A DNA stretch of 64,000 nucleotides from Leptoclinus maculatus (GCA_032191485.1 JAVDOI010000016.1:9279759-9343758); one strand, 5' to 3'; positions 1 to 11,774 are shown, counted from the first letter of the stretch. A program made the numbers and translations. The notes: generated by a model from the letters alone, not told the origin.

Positions 1-590
1 CTCTTCTGCCGCAGCCTAGTCCAGAGGGGCATCATGTCACTGGGTTTATAACTCCTGCACTTGTGCATAGGAGGTGGCACAAAAACATGTGGAGGGTGCA
101 CGCCTTAACTCTCCCTGTCCCCTTTTGTACGCTGTACAGGGGCTGGTGAGCAGGAGGTTGACAGTTGCCTAAGGCGATAGGGGGAGAATTGTAATGCGGA
201 TCCTTTTTTTCTTTTTTTCCTGGTGAGTTGTGATGGCGGGATAGGTATATAAATAAATATATAAATAAGAGACACAGCGGCTATTTACAGATATCGTCTT
301 CCCCTAGTGTGCGCAACAGACACACTCAGTGGAAATCCCAAATTTCCTCAACCAAAACGTTTGTGGAGGATTGAAAGATTGGAGTCAGACGTAAAGTGTG
401 TAGATATACTGCCTCCCTGTGGACGGTTCGTGAAAAGAAAAGAAAATCACCACCGTCACAATCACACTTGAATGCACTGTTTCATGATGTATTACCTATG
501 GCAACAAAAGGTGAGCGGCGGAGATGTTTAGATAGATAGATGCACAGAGCACAGTATGAAAAAAAATGATTTCAAAAAGTTTTCTGTGAA
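1..590. other. unassigned flank, no gene seen
   Basis: No reading frame, splice pattern or repeat that I can name. There is an A/T-rich stretch near 240-270 with repeated ATAAATA steps. It could be intergenic DNA or an intron of a gene lying to the left. Confidence 0.4.
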
Positions 591-594
591 ACAA

Positions 595-735
595 ATTGAG
601 CAGAGAGGCCTGACCTCAACCATCCAACACCTTTGGGATGAATTGAAAATGCAGACTGTGAGTGAGCCTTGTCACCCATCTGGGCCCGACTTTACTAATG
701 TCCTTGGGGCCATGCAGGGATACAAAGAGAACTAG
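595..735 (+). pseudogene. Tc1/mariner-like transposase fragment
   Basis: A short stretch encodes PDLN and then, after a one-base shift, PIQHLWDEL. This is the DLNPIxHLWDEL block that carries the last acidic residue of the DDE catalytic triad in Tc1/mariner-type transposases. After the shift the frame stays open to a TAG at about 733-735. There is no upstream catalytic domain and no terminal inverted repeat that I can pair, so this is a dead 3' fragment. The superfamily call rests on this one motif. Confidence 0.6.
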
Positions 736-739
736 AATA

Positions 740-1434
740 TTTTACTGAAGTACAAGTAAAATGATTTGTGTAAAAAGTAGGTCATACATAGACTTATTAA
801 ACTACAAAAAGTATTAATGGTTAATAAAGTGCATTAACATGGCATGGTGCCCTTATGTCCAAACCAATGATATATTTATTTTCTCACTTTGCAACCTGTG
901 CATCCACAAATACATCAAGTACAGCCTAAAGAGGGCGGAACCCAGACTATTACATGAAAAACATGATGGGCAACAAATATAAAAATAAATTTAAAAAAGA
1001 TACGGACACCAAGGCTGGTGAAACAATATAAGCTGACAAACATATTATACAGTTGACAGCTAAAGAAAACATCACCAAAGCAGACAACTCTTATTAGCCT
1101 AAACAATATAAACTTCACAGCAGGAGCAGCCACAAACACACACTCATACAGAAAAGATTAATATGGCTGAAAAAGTAACGCCAGGCCAAAGCAGTGCAAG
1201 TGTTTGTTTTTTTCATTTGGCAAAGCCTGGTTCTGTATGGTTTTCGTACTTATTAAAAAAATGTTTCATGAGCAAAAAGAAGTTATAATAAAGGTGAGTT
1301 TTGAACCCTGGGCTCCGGATCTTAAACCACTATCATAGCTTTAAAAGAGAAAAATGTGATTGTATTTGCAGGCAAATTACTATTTAATTAAAGCAGCACT
1401 TTTGGGTTATAAAATTGTTTTATTGTTGATGTTC
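740..1434. other. A/T-rich spacer
   Basis: No supported gene. The stretch at about 735-800, with AGTACAAGTAAAA-like words, weakly resembles the dispersed repeat in alox5 intron 12 (16246-16400), but it is too short to be sure. The left end of the neighbouring Harbinger element probably lies somewhere here; I could not find its terminal repeat. Confidence 0.35.
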
Positions 1435-1928
1435 AAAGATGAACCAGATCGGTCATCAGAGGATGGTGAGGAAGAGCATCATGGTGCTGCTCCTGCTCCT
1501 GCTGCTCCTAAACCACCCGTACATGACAAAAGTTGGATTGCATTTTTTTTGCATGAATATAATTCATGCATTCATGGTATGTTTTTCCCGATGACAAATA
1601 TTAACTTTACAAGCTATTGTAGTGATGGGATGCAATAGTTTCACAAAATATGTTGTTTCCATTTCATACAGGAAAGAGAAGGGCCCGAAAAAGGCCAACA
1701 GGGATCGACAGGCAGAGGACCGTAGAGGACCGTATTCTTGAGGCCTTGAGAAGTGACTCCCTTGCTCCACCAGCACCCCCACCATCGGATGATGAACTCT
1801 TTCTGAAGAGCCTGGTTCCTTCCCTGGAAAGACTGCCACCCAAAAAAAAAGAATATGTAAGATTTCAAATTCACAAACTAATTTATGAAGCCAGCACTGT
1901 GGTGCTGAATTTGGAACATTTGGAGTAA
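1435..1928 (+). pseudogene. Harbinger-associated MADF/BESS-like protein, C-terminal part
   Basis: The second part (from a splice acceptor, CATACAG, ending at 1671, to the stop at 1926-1928) encodes a basic KRRARKRP segment, a proline-rich linker (APPAPPPSDDE) and a segment beginning DELFLKSLVPSLERLP. The last matches the pattern of a BESS motif, with spaced Leu/Phe and a following KKKEYVRFQIHKLIYEA helix. Upstream, about 1435-1530, an acidic and Ala/Pro-rich frame (DEPDRSSEDGEEE) may be the preceding exon. PIF/Harbinger elements carry a second DNA-binding gene beside the transposase, usually of the Myb/SANT/trihelix type, and the transposase lies next door on the other strand. The N-terminal MADF/Myb-like domain is not visible. 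It could instead be an unrelated host MADF gene fragment, but the position argues for the transposon. Confidence 0.55.
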
Positions 1929-1991
1929 ATGTCTGGGGGACAATCTTTCCAGGGAACGAACCAGGTATAAAAAAAAAGTTATTACACGTTT

Positions 1992-1993
<2 letters not shown>

Positions 1994-2032
<39 letters not shown>
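1994..2032. repeat. (TA)n microsatellite
   Basis: About 19 uninterrupted TA units lie just 3' of the MADF/BESS-like frame and inside the presumed transposon. Confidence 0.95.
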
Positions 2033-2034
<2 letters not shown>

Positions 2035-2384
2035 CATTTTTATGATTATTCTATACAAATTATATTATAAGATTATAATAATCATAAGACTTATTTTTTA
2101 TATTTGTATTGCATTTAATTGCAATAATAAATGCACTTTATTTCATGTTACTTTGTCCATGTTCTTTATTGTAGTTTTACAAGAAAACTCTTAACAAACA
2201 AAGGATACAACTGTATGTGCCTTTTTTTATAACATCCCATCACTGCACTGAATATAGTACATTATAGTGTAGGATGATTGTATTGTGAAGGACACACTGC
2301 TACTACAAGTAATATTGCAGGAACTTTGCTCAATAATAATGTGTGGGTGGCTCTTAAAAGAGCCGCTTTGGATGTGCTTGGGCA

Positions 2385-3272
2385 TTACATAGTGTCTTGC
2401 CATGGGACCATTCCCTCAGCAGAGAAGTAGGATGTGAAGGCCTCCCTCACCCTGATGGCCTCTCTTGCTAAGTTGTTGGCAGTAATTCTTCCCAGATCTG
2501 GCAGTGACTCCACCTCTCCAACCGGTATGCTCACTGCAGTTGTTTGGGTGGTTTTCCGCAGGAAGTTATGCAGAACACATGTAGCCTTCACACACTTCTC
2601 TGCAACTTCTGGGTGGACCTCAATGGCTCGCCTGTACATCCTCCACTGAGAAGAAAGGATTCCAAAGGCATTCTCCACAACCAACCGAGCTCGGGAGAGA
2701 CGGTAATAGAAGATCCGGCACTCCCTTGGAAGGATGCGGGCCGGGGAATGACCTCATGAGATTTTTTCTCAGTGTAAAGGCCTCGTCAGCAACTAAGACG
2801 TGTGGCTGAAGTCCTTGGTGGTCAGCTCCTGGTAGTGGCAGGTCAGCAGGCAGTTGGAGGGTGCCAGATTTAGGAGCTTGACCAAAAGCTGAGTTGGCCA
2901 GGCTCCCACCATCGCTGGTTCTTCCGTAGCCTCCGACATCAATCAGCCGGAAACAATATTGCGCAATCCACAACTGCCAGGAGAACTAATGAGAAGGTTC
3001 CCTTGTAGTTGAAGAACTGAATTAGCAGGGGCTTTGAGGACAACATGCTTTCCATCCAGTGCTCCACAGCAGAGAGGAAAATTACACCGCTCCTCAAACT
3101 GCACAGCAATTGACCGCCACTCCTCTGTGGTGGGCACAGCCATGAACTCCTCCACAAGGCAGTCCCAAATAGCTGTGGCAACATCTGAGATAATACTGGA
3201 GACAGTGGAGACCCCAACACGGAAGCTGTTTGCAATGGTCCTAAATGAGTCACCAGTAGCAAGATATCTGCA
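2385..3272 (-). pseudogene. PIF/Harbinger (HARBI1/ALP1-like) transposase, frameshifted
   Basis: Read on the minus strand, this gives RYLATGDSFRTIANSFRVG, a helix-turn-helix-like segment, then CCGALDGKHVV with the first catalytic Asp. Next come FFNYKGTFSLVLLAVVD, DVGGYGRTSDGG, LVADEAF with the second Asp, and VVENAFGILSSQWRMYRR with the Glu, followed by the usual C-terminal HNFLRK. All three DDE residues can be seen, but not in one frame. The frame changes near 3015, near 2970 and near 2690, so at least three small indels have broken it. An acceptor (CTGTGCTGCAG) precedes RYLATGD at about 3272, and the N-terminal exon was not found. The family is clear; the element is inactive as a protein source. 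This is a DNA transposon, not a host HARBI1 gene, judging by its decay and its companion. Confidence 0.85.
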
Positions 3273-3405
3273 GCACAGAAAAACATTCAATTTAACAGAG
3301 TTATATTGACGATACTGTAGCTGCTAATAGAAGTCGTTTTTTATTGATATGACTGCACAGCTGCTATCATGAATAATAAACATCTTAAATGCTGGTGATT
3401 TTACA

Positions 3406-3460
3406 TCAGTGGTGGGCCGTCAGGGCCTGCAAGGCCTTCTCTGCTGGCCTAAACAGAATC
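3406..3460. repeat. possible transposon end
   Basis: Starts with CAGTGGTGGGCCGTCAGGGC and contains the internal palindrome GGCCTGCAAGGCC. The CAGTGG...GGGC start looks like the end of a hAT-like DNA element, but I found no matching opposite end or target duplication. Confidence 0.3.
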
Positions 3461-3496
3461 ACAAAGCTATAGCTATTTTATAATTTAATAATTAGG

Positions 3497-3609
3497 AGGT
3501 CAGGGTCAGTCAGCAGAGTAACATGTGTGTGTGTGTGTGTGTGGCACGCAAGCAAACAAATACAGCTACACACACACAACACGTTACTCTGCTGACTGAC
3601 CCTTGACCT
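3497..3609. repeat. GT-centred inverted repeat (hairpin)
   Basis: The left arm (about 3497-3541, GGTCAGTCAGCAGAGTAACA then GT repeats) is matched by the reverse complement of the right arm (about 3568-3609). Arms are about 40 bases and differ at few positions. The loop is about 25 bases (GCACGCAAGC...). It could be a small MITE, the remains of two opposed copies, or a hairpin-forming transcript. Confidence 0.8.
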
Positions 3610-4305
3610 GATTGTCTCAAATTACCCTAACTGCCTGATCCTGTTCCTTGCTCCCATAATATGTTCCTGTGTCCATTTCTGTAATTATCAGTAAACTAAA
3701 AACAATGACTATGGTCATGATTATCATCTCCACACTATAACAGGATATATCCTGAACATAAGTGGTCTAACTGCACAATGTTAGGCCCTGAGGCAACGAA
3801 CAAAAACCCCACAATTTTAGTATATAAATAAAGACAAAAGAAGTGTTTAGACAATCAAACATACTCCTTCACATACTAATGTGCATGCATATATTTTTAT
3901 ATAAAGATATTTTAATTTATTAAACATGTTAAAAAGCTTAAAAACAAGGCAGCTTTGTTTCTTGGAAAGATTGATTCACTTCCAAACAAAAGGTCACACA
4001 AATTTCAGCCCCTTAGTTCCTTGGACGCAGACATGTCTGGTGATGGTATTTGCTTTAAGTTTAAAAACAATTAAAAGGCAGTTGTGAGGTCCATAAAGGT
4101 AGTTTGTAGCCTGAGGGCAACACTGTACCACAGAGGGGTTTACATAGAACACGCAGAGAGACTTTTATACGTTATTATAATAATTATCAAGGACGTAATT
4201 TGGCGATAATATGATATCGTAAACCAATACCGAAATATATTCCGCTGTTAAATCCCTCTCGACCCTCCTCCCCTCTGTCGCCTTATTCCCGCGTCATCAC
4301 TTCGC
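3610..4305. other. intergenic, no gene seen
   Basis: A/T-rich DNA between the Harbinger region and the slc25a16 promoter. I see no coding exon, and no repeat that I can name. Confidence 0.4.
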
Positions 4306-4571
4306 GACTGTTTTAGGTCAGATGTAGTCAGTCGGCAATGGGCAAAGGGCACGAATGCGTTACCTGAATCCTAAAAGTGCCTCAGCATCAAGGCTTCAAA
4401 ACATGTTGATTATCTGGTTTTCAACTGAAACAGTGAAGGACGAGTTTATCGGTGCGGTAACAACCAGGATTATACCGAGGAAGTAACGTCAACGTTTAGG
4501 GACACGAGAGAAGCTGCGATTGTTTTGGACATACCCTCCACTTTTGTGCCTGTGACAGTTGTGATTACCAT
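4306..4571 (+). promoter_or_regulatory. slc25a16: slc25a16 promoter and likely 5' UTR exon
   Basis: CpG content rises here (CCCGCGTCATCACTTCGCGAC at about 4289-4310 and further CGs to 4490), unlike the flanks. At 4572 a strong donor (CAT|GTGAGTATC) begins. An acceptor at 4767-4768 (pyrimidine tract then TTGCACAG) precedes the coding start by 32 bases. The likely layout is one untranslated first exon ending at 4571, spliced to an exon that begins at 4769 and carries the start codon. The transcription start itself is not fixed by the sequence. Confidence 0.5.
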
Positions 4572-4770
4572 GTGAGTATCATCTTGTCTCCTGGTTAAAT
4601 CTACCTGCCTCTTGGCTCTTGTGTCCCATTGCAAAGCGTGACTTATCAGCTACCGTACATACCAAACTCACAGTCTGGTTTGCCCGTAAATATATGTGTC
4701 AGGGGGCTGATACACGGTTATAGTCACATGTGCATTTACAGTATTGTTTTCCCCTCCAAATTGCACAGCC

Positions 4771-4791
4771 ATGGATGTGTCAGATTCCTGA
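4771..4791 (+). other. slc25a16: upstream ORF of slc25a16
   Basis: A six-codon ORF (MDVSDS, stop TGA) begins with CCATGG, a good initiation context, and ends nine bases before the main start at 4801. It would be in every transcript that uses the 4769 acceptor and could lower translation of the carrier. Confidence 0.5.
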
Positions 4792-4800
4792 GCAGGAAGG

Positions 4801-6269
4801 ATGACATCGGAGGCTGCGGTCTCCACATCTCCTGCCATCAGTAGCAGCAGCAAACCTGCCAACAGGGACTACCACTTCCTTCGCTCCTTCGCAGCTGGAG
4901 GTAGGATCTGACATCAGATTAAGGTCTGTGATGATTAGTAGAACACGAGGACACAGTTTCAAGCCTGTCAAGGCTTCACTTCATCATGACTTCACATACT
5001 CAACATCACTGTAAACGTAGCAACAATTGTGCACTTCTATTTGATTGGAGAGTATGATTACTTCGTTCCAAAATGAATCATTATTCACATTATTTATCCC
5101 AATACACTGAAAGCATGCCGTGCTACCTTTAGCACAACAGCACAGCCGACATGTGATAACATGGCAGTTAAGTAAGTTTGTGTGTCGTTGTTTGTGGGTC
5201 TTCCTCTTTTATTTTGAAACACGCATTACACTTGAAAATTGGAGGGGTTGACTGTTACACTTGCTCCCTTTTTTTATCTGACTGTTAGCTACTTTAAAAC
5301 ACTTGTAGGACGACCAACGCTACCCTTATAATAAACTGTTCACCTCTCTATACATGATGGGCCTATTTCCAACCATTCTGCTGTGGTAACATGAAAAGTT
5401 GCCATTAATAATAAATCAATTCATAAATTAATTTAATAATAAATGGGTTGACGCCGTGTTTCTCTGTTTTTGATTAGGTATTGCAGGATGCTGTGCCAAG
5501 TCTACCATTGCTCCTCTGGACAGAATCAAGATTCTTCTTCAAGCCCAGAACCCCCATTACAAACATCTAGGTAGAAACATCAGCAGCCAAGCATGGAAAA
5601 GCCAATAAGTGTTTGTTTTCACACATCTGTGCCACATCACTGAAACTGTTCTCTCTTTGCAGGAGTGTTTGCCACTCTCAAAGCTGTGCCAAAGAAAGAA
5701 GGCTTCCTTGGCTTGTACAAGGGTAATGGGGCGATGATGGTCAGGATATTTCCATACGGAGCCATCCAGTTCATGGCCTTTGACAAGTATAAAAAGGTGC
5801 GGTGCGTACTTTAGTTTGGAATAACACTTTCAAATGGCAATGTTTTTCGGTATAATGACATTTTGCTACAGTTGATGTCTGTGCATTGTTTTTGTTGGTG
5901 AAACTGTTGACCTTTGTTTTCTTCCTTTGCAGCTTCTCAGTAAACGGGTTGGGATCTCTGGACACATCCACCGCCTCATGGCGGGATCTATGGCAGGTAA
6001 TTTACCGTCGTCACTGAGAAGAATTGCCTTTTCAGTCTGTGCCAGTATATCATGTACTGTACTGGCATTGGAATTGTGCCTTTAACTTTTTCTTCCTATT
6101 ATTAGTGAATATTGACATTATTTGAATCAAAGACTGGTTACATTTTTCACCTCAGTACAAACTTTCTCATGCAAGTGAGTGTCACGCCTTGTTATTGTGC
6201 GTTAATAGATCTTTTTAAAAATACATTAAAGTGGTCAGGACCCCAGTTGGTCTGCATCAGTATAAAGAG

Positions 6270-6319
<50 letters not shown>

Positions 6320-8527
6320 TGGAAAGTCTGTCACATTAAATTAAATACAGCTACATTGTGTGAGTGCTTAATCTCAGTAAATCCTGTTGAAGCACAACCA
6401 TATTCTTAAAAATGTGTGTTTTTAGGGATGACTGCAGTGATATGCACCTACCCTCTGGATGTGATCCGAGCTAGACTGGCCTTCCAGGTGACAGGAGAGC
6501 ATCGCTACACTGGCATTGCCAATGCCTTCCACACCATCTACCTTAAGGTAGTGTGCCAGGGCTCAAGTTCTCAAACAAGCAACACAGTCTTCACAAACAT
6601 TAGAGCCTTTTATCAAAGATGCATGAAAATCTAAGTTTTCTTGTTGATATTGTTAATAATTTATACTGTATATACCTCATGCACTTACCTGTTTTTCTTT
6701 TTTTTGTCAAGGAGGGGGGCGTCTCCGGCTTCTATAGGGGACTTATTCCAACACTTATTGGGATGGCTCCTTATGCAGGTGATTATTGAGATTATTTTGC
6801 AAAGATTGATACCAGCCTCTGGTTATGATCCAAGATGGTTGAGCAGAACTACAAGATGTCCTCCATTAGCTTGACTCTTCATCTCCCGTCCCTGCTTTCG
6901 TCCCCCAGGTTTCTCATTCTTCACCTTTGGCACCCTGAAGAGCCTCGGCTTGAAACATTTCCCGGAGCTGGTGGGACGACCCTCCTCAGACAACCCCGAT
7001 GTCCTCATTCTGAAAACGCACGTCAACCTGCTCTGTGGAGGGGTCGCCGGTGCCATCGCTCAGGCAATATCGTAAGTGCTGTCGGCAGCTTCAGGCTGAC
7101 AAAGCGTCTTGAGTTTGCTGTTGATCACACTGATTAATTGATGTTTGACGTGTCACATTGGGCCTTTTCTCACTAGGTACCCCTTGGATGTGGCTCGGAG
7201 AAGAATGCAGTTAGGTTCCGTGCTTCCTGACTCTGACAAATGTGTGTAAGTATCACCAATGTTCCCACTCTCCATAATCTGTTAAGCCATGATGTGCTGC
7301 TGCACATTGTACCCGTCAGTGCACCTCATAAAATAACCGTGAGACAAATCACTGAAGGATATTGTTGTGAAAGAAACTACTACAAAATAAACAAGTGGTT
7401 GCTTTAGTATTGTGTTGTCATGTGGTCTGATTCGATTTGGGAGTTTTGCAGTGAAACTATAATCTTATGCGTGAACCTTTAAAAGATAAATGAAGGAGAA
7501 CTAATTGGAGGAGTCTACTGATACTGAGGGGAACGATAGAGATGAAAGCTGCTCATACAACACGGTGCTGATGAACAGTAGGTTAAGTGCTCATCTAGCT
7601 AGAGGGTTAATTGGTACTAAAGAAGTCGTTCCTGAGTGTCTAATTGGTGGGGTTTCCTCAGGCGACTTGTCCTGCACTCTCTGTAATATGGGCTCCTTAA
7701 TAAACAGTGTTTGGTCCCCGTTTCTTTATTTAAAATCAATGTTTGAATTCAAGTGTTTTGGACATTAATTGAGGCGTTCCCTTAAAGCAGTTGATTCCAC
7801 ATTTGGTTTCATAAGCAGACTTTGAGGATGAAGTGCGTGCTTACAGCTTGAGAGAGAATTCCAGAGGGTCGGTGGGCTGTTTGCATTGGATAAAATGTTA
7901 AAGCCCAAAGCTTCAAGGAGCATAATAGCAACTGAGCTGTAAAACTACAGCAACATACCGTTCATACCTGTTCCAGTTCACACAATGCCAGTGCAAACGC
8001 TGCTCATTTTTCTTGCATTATGTGCTTTTCCTTGATATTTAAGATCCACCAGTGCCCTACAAGGTCATTTGTCTCCTCGTTTGTTTGTGTTAATATGGCG
8101 GCTCTTCATCACCAGGGTTTAGGTTTATCACACGCAAGCCTCAACAACAAACAAATTGATTTATCATGCCGGTAATGTCAATAATTAAAACCAATATGCA
8201 AGATTTATTACTTATCAGCTCAACAAAAGGAATTTGCTTTGGTGAGCTCATAACAAAACACAACAACCTCAAGACATAAAATGACCACACGTGACAAAAA
8301 CCATAAACAATCGATTTCTCTGTTGGTTTTCTGTCGTTCTAAAAAGTGTTTGATTTCTTTGTCCCAACAGATCATTGAGCAAGACCCTGAAGTACGTGTA
8401 TAACAAGTACGGGATCAAGAAGGGGTTGTACCGAGGCCTTTCTCTCAACTTCATCCGCTGCATCCCCTCCCAGGCCGTCGCCTTCACCACCTACGAGTTC
8501 ATGAGGCAGACCCTCCACCTAAACTAG
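4801..8527 (+). CDS. slc25a16: mitochondrial carrier SLC25A16 (Graves disease carrier-like)
   Basis: Nine exons: 4801-4900, 5478-5570, 5663-5796, 5933-5996, 6426-6547, 6712-6778, 6909-7071, 7177-7245 and 8371-8527. They join in frame to 322 residues (human is about 332) with GT-AG junctions throughout. The three carrier repeats show their signatures PLDRIK, PLDVIR and PLDVAR, each followed by a matrix-helix stretch such as GFLGLYKGN, GFYRGL and GLYRGLSLN. The family-specific blocks NGAMMVRIFPYGAIQFMAF, HRLMAGSMAGMTAVICTYP and THVNLLCGGVAGAIAQ, and the C-terminus HLN, match SLC25A16 rather than SLC25A42. The start at 4801 gives a short Ser-rich leader before the NRDYHFLRSFAAGG entry into helix 1. 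The family is held to sit in the inner mitochondrial membrane and to support coenzyme A or a precursor in the matrix; the exact substrate is less certain. No lesion seen. Confidence 0.96.
6273..6316. repeat. (GA)n microsatellite
   Basis: About 22 GA units in slc25a16 intron 4, about 110 bases before the exon 5 acceptor at 6424-6425. Confidence 0.95.
7246..8370 (+). other. slc25a16: slc25a16 intron 8, largest intron
   Basis: Donor GTAAGT at 7246 and acceptor GTCCCAACAG ending at 8370. No exon or named repeat seen inside. Confidence 0.8.
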
Positions 8528-9370
8528 TCGCTGATTTTATACCTTCCGAGTTTCACCTGGACCGGTCCGCTCCGAGTCATTTAAGCAGATCAACCTCAAC
8601 GCTTCCATCGTAGAGAGACCGGAGGCTCGCTCGCTACGTCTTAAACTCTTCGGTGTGGGAATCGCCTTTTCCTTGAGTTCACTGAAGGCACCAGGGAGGT
8701 TAGTTTAACGCTGAAAAAGGAAACGGGACATCAGGCAGTAAGGGACTCCATGTCTGTCCTATTTCATTACGTCTTACTTCCTGCTTTTGTGTGTCGCCAC
8801 CTCTTAAGAGAAGATTTAATCAAACACACGACATGTGGCTTGAATTTGAGCAACTCCCTCATCAGTGCGTGTGAATCCCAGCAGGTCAGCGGCTCGGTCG
8901 GTTGGATGGATGGTTGGATGGTTTGTTGGTTGGATGGCTTGGGCAAAGATTGTTGTTGGCAACACCACAACAAGCCACGGATTGTGTAGAAGCCCCCTCA
9001 TTCACACAGATGTCCTCTTAATCCTAATGGTTTAAGATGGACTCCAGCTTAAAATGATCAAATATGCAGTTTCCTTCTAATCAGTTTCTTCACAAAGAAG
9101 GGAACTCGGTGAAATACATCATGTGCTTCTTTTTACAGACTTGGTGATGAAATGCTTGACTTTTGTTGAAATGTGGCTGAAGTTTTTTAATAATCTGATG
9201 ATTTGTAATGTTTTTTTGTTTTCTCAGAGTTTAGGGTGTCTTTAAATTTAGGGTGCAGGTTTTGGGTGCAATTTCTTTAGAATAAGTTTGTTTGTGTGTC
9301 TTTCCCTTTGTCCTCTACACAAATCTAAAATGAATATAAATAACCTCAAGTTTAAAAAAACAACAACATT
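8528..9370 (+). other. slc25a16: slc25a16 3' UTR (extent uncertain)
   Basis: Sequence after the TAG. It contains a GGTTGGATGGATGGTTGGATGG tract at about 8899-8940. No canonical AATAAA was found downstream; the best candidate is the variant AATATA at about 9333, followed by an A-rich run near 9352. The UTR end is therefore a guess. Confidence 0.4.
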
Positions 9371-11774
9371 ATGCAGTGTCTGAGGTGGCACAGTTTAAGA
9401 CAATTTAACATTTTATTGCCAAACCCTGAATTTGAGCACTTTCTGCATGTGTTTTTTTGTTACTATGCACTCAGATTGTTGTAGTTTGTGGATGTAATAA
9501 TATTACTTTATATACATTGTTTCTCAGCTGTGATCTGAAAGATATTTTGAGGTTTACGGTGTTTTACCATGATATGGATGTAGGTCTGACCTGTCTGGAG
9601 GGCCGTGAAGGGATTCAGGAGAAAATTGCACTTCATCACTGTAGCTTCTTCTTCTTCATTTATTTATTGATTTAGTGACCTGTTGCCACTGAGTGGCAGC
9701 GTTGAATATGATTTGTATTATTTACCGTCAGAGCTGGACACAACATTCATACACACATCTCATACATCTCTCTACAAAGCAAGTCACCACATAGTGAGTA
9801 CCGGTATAATATATGCAGTGTTTTTAACCCAGGTCAGCTAAAACTAATCATTTTGGGAGTTATTGCCCCAGAAATGCTCATCGCTGATGAATGAAATAGT
9901 TGTTTAACGACTTTCGAACTCAAGTGCACCGCTTGGCCTTCGTGTTTACGTGAACCTCGTCATCGTCCTCCTTCATTCAGCCTCTCGCCTTCCTCTGCAT
10001 ACGATGTCTTACTTCACCGGAGTGATTAATGTGTTTTATTTGAGTTTCGTCGCATGGTTTCAGTTGATGCCTCTGCTTTTAGATCGCTGTATATGAATGA
10101 AGGGCGGAGAATTGCAAAGAGCGGAAACTTTTTTGATTTGTGTAAAATGAAGCATGTCTTATGTACGACCACTCATCACAGTTCGCTTATAGCTGCTAAC
10201 AAGTCATTTGTTTCCTCTTTAAACTTAAACTCAGATTGTTTCATTTGAATAATTGCTGGAGGCCCAAAGAGGTCAAATTTACCCAATATTTCACAAAAAA
10301 AAGCTAAAATTATAGGAGAAAATCTGTCAAAAAGTCTTGCATACGCTGGGACACCCCACACGAGCATTACGAGGCGACGTCACATTCATTCTTTTACTAT
10401 ATTTAAATATATGAGGATTTCACTTGGACCGCTGAACACTTTAAAAGACTTTCACTGTTGGAGGAAGTGGGGTGTGGAAAAGTCTTCAGTCACCTCTCAG
10501 TAGCTCCTCAGTTGGATGTTTGCCACCCATCAATCAAAACAAAACAAAAAAACGCTGCCACAATTAGATTGCTAACCAGATCGTTCACAGGGAAACCAAA
10601 ATGTTTCTTGTTGGAAATCACCCGGCCGCTCCAAACGGCTCGACGCTTTTGTGTGTGTGCGTGAAGGTGTCTCTGAACAGAAGTTGAATCTCACAACATA
10701 TAATTCTCCCAAATCACCTTGGAGAGTGCGAGTAAATGAGACGCCTCTATGTACATTACCAAGTGTATGTAACAGTGTATGAGCCACAGTATCCAGCTGT
10801 GTGGGCTTCACACTATAATCACTCTCACTTGGGGATAAGTGGCAGCTCCCTTTTGGGAAACAAAATGTAGTATTCAGCAACATTTCTTCATTTTTTACGG
10901 TGCCACTCATTCATCCACAGTACTGCTGTGCTTTCATCCACTGCTCTTTGGTTTCAGATACATGATCTTTCACTGTTATTGCTCTTTCTTTTTTTTACGT
11001 CCACAAAGTCTATCAATCCTTCAAGAACAGAGCGTCTCTGTTCCTGCTGCTCACTACCAGATGATTACGTAATAGGGCAGTGTTTATATATATATATGTA
11101 AATCACTGTAATATTCTGCTGTACTTCTCATCAAGCTATCGAGTTTCACACACACACACACACAGACCCCTGTTAATGTTAATGTCAATGTTACAGTTGC
11201 AGCTGTACCACAGATGCATTTGCATCGAGCTGGAAAACACTACCTGTTGTTGTCCAGTGTCACGTACTGATTTGACTGGTAAATGTGAAGTGTAAAAGAT
11301 GTGTGTATTCACCTGTTGCTTTCATTTCCACTTCTTCAGTTCAACACAGTAAAACTGCTCAAATTTACAACCCTGTGATTCTTCTTCATTCTATTATATT
11401 TTTTATAAAACACCCTCCTGTTGTTTGCAGACAAAGACTTTGAATTTGATATCAACGCTCCGGTCCCTGCGGCCACATTCATGTCTGCACATTGGAAATC
11501 ACCACTGATAACACATCTAGGAAGGACAGTCGTATTGTATTCTGACCTCAGTAAGAGGGCGGAGGTACGTGTCCTGCAACTCCCTCTTCTGCCTGATTAC
11601 ACATTGTCTTCATTTTGCAACAGAAATGAGAAGTGTACGTTAGTGAAAGATGCAGCTTTGAAGAAGGGGAAACTTGCCTTTCCTAAAATCTTGAGGCGAA
11701 CATTTTCATGGGTGGTTGTAGCTTTTCTGCAGGTTTCTTCATCTTCGGAGGGCGTTTGGACCTGTGTGGCCGCC
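9371..11774. other. slc25a16-alox5 spacer
   Basis: No recognisable gene over about 2.4 kb. It should contain the alox5 promoter and 5' UTR. An exon-like stretch lies at 11431-11564 (acceptor TTGTTTGCAG, donor GAG|GTACGT), and a reading frame without stops runs from 11421 through the alox5 start, in phase with it. A short (CA)n lies at about 11149-11164. Confidence 0.45.

Noticed and set aside
1564..2058. 164-codon minus-strand ORF
   Set aside because: It is the shadow of the MADF/BESS-like gene plus the (TA)n tract, which gives a Tyr-Ile repeat.
8750..9001. ORFs on both strands with WMDGWM and QPTNHPT repeats
   Set aside because: They result from the GGTTGGAT minisatellite in the slc25a16 3' UTR.
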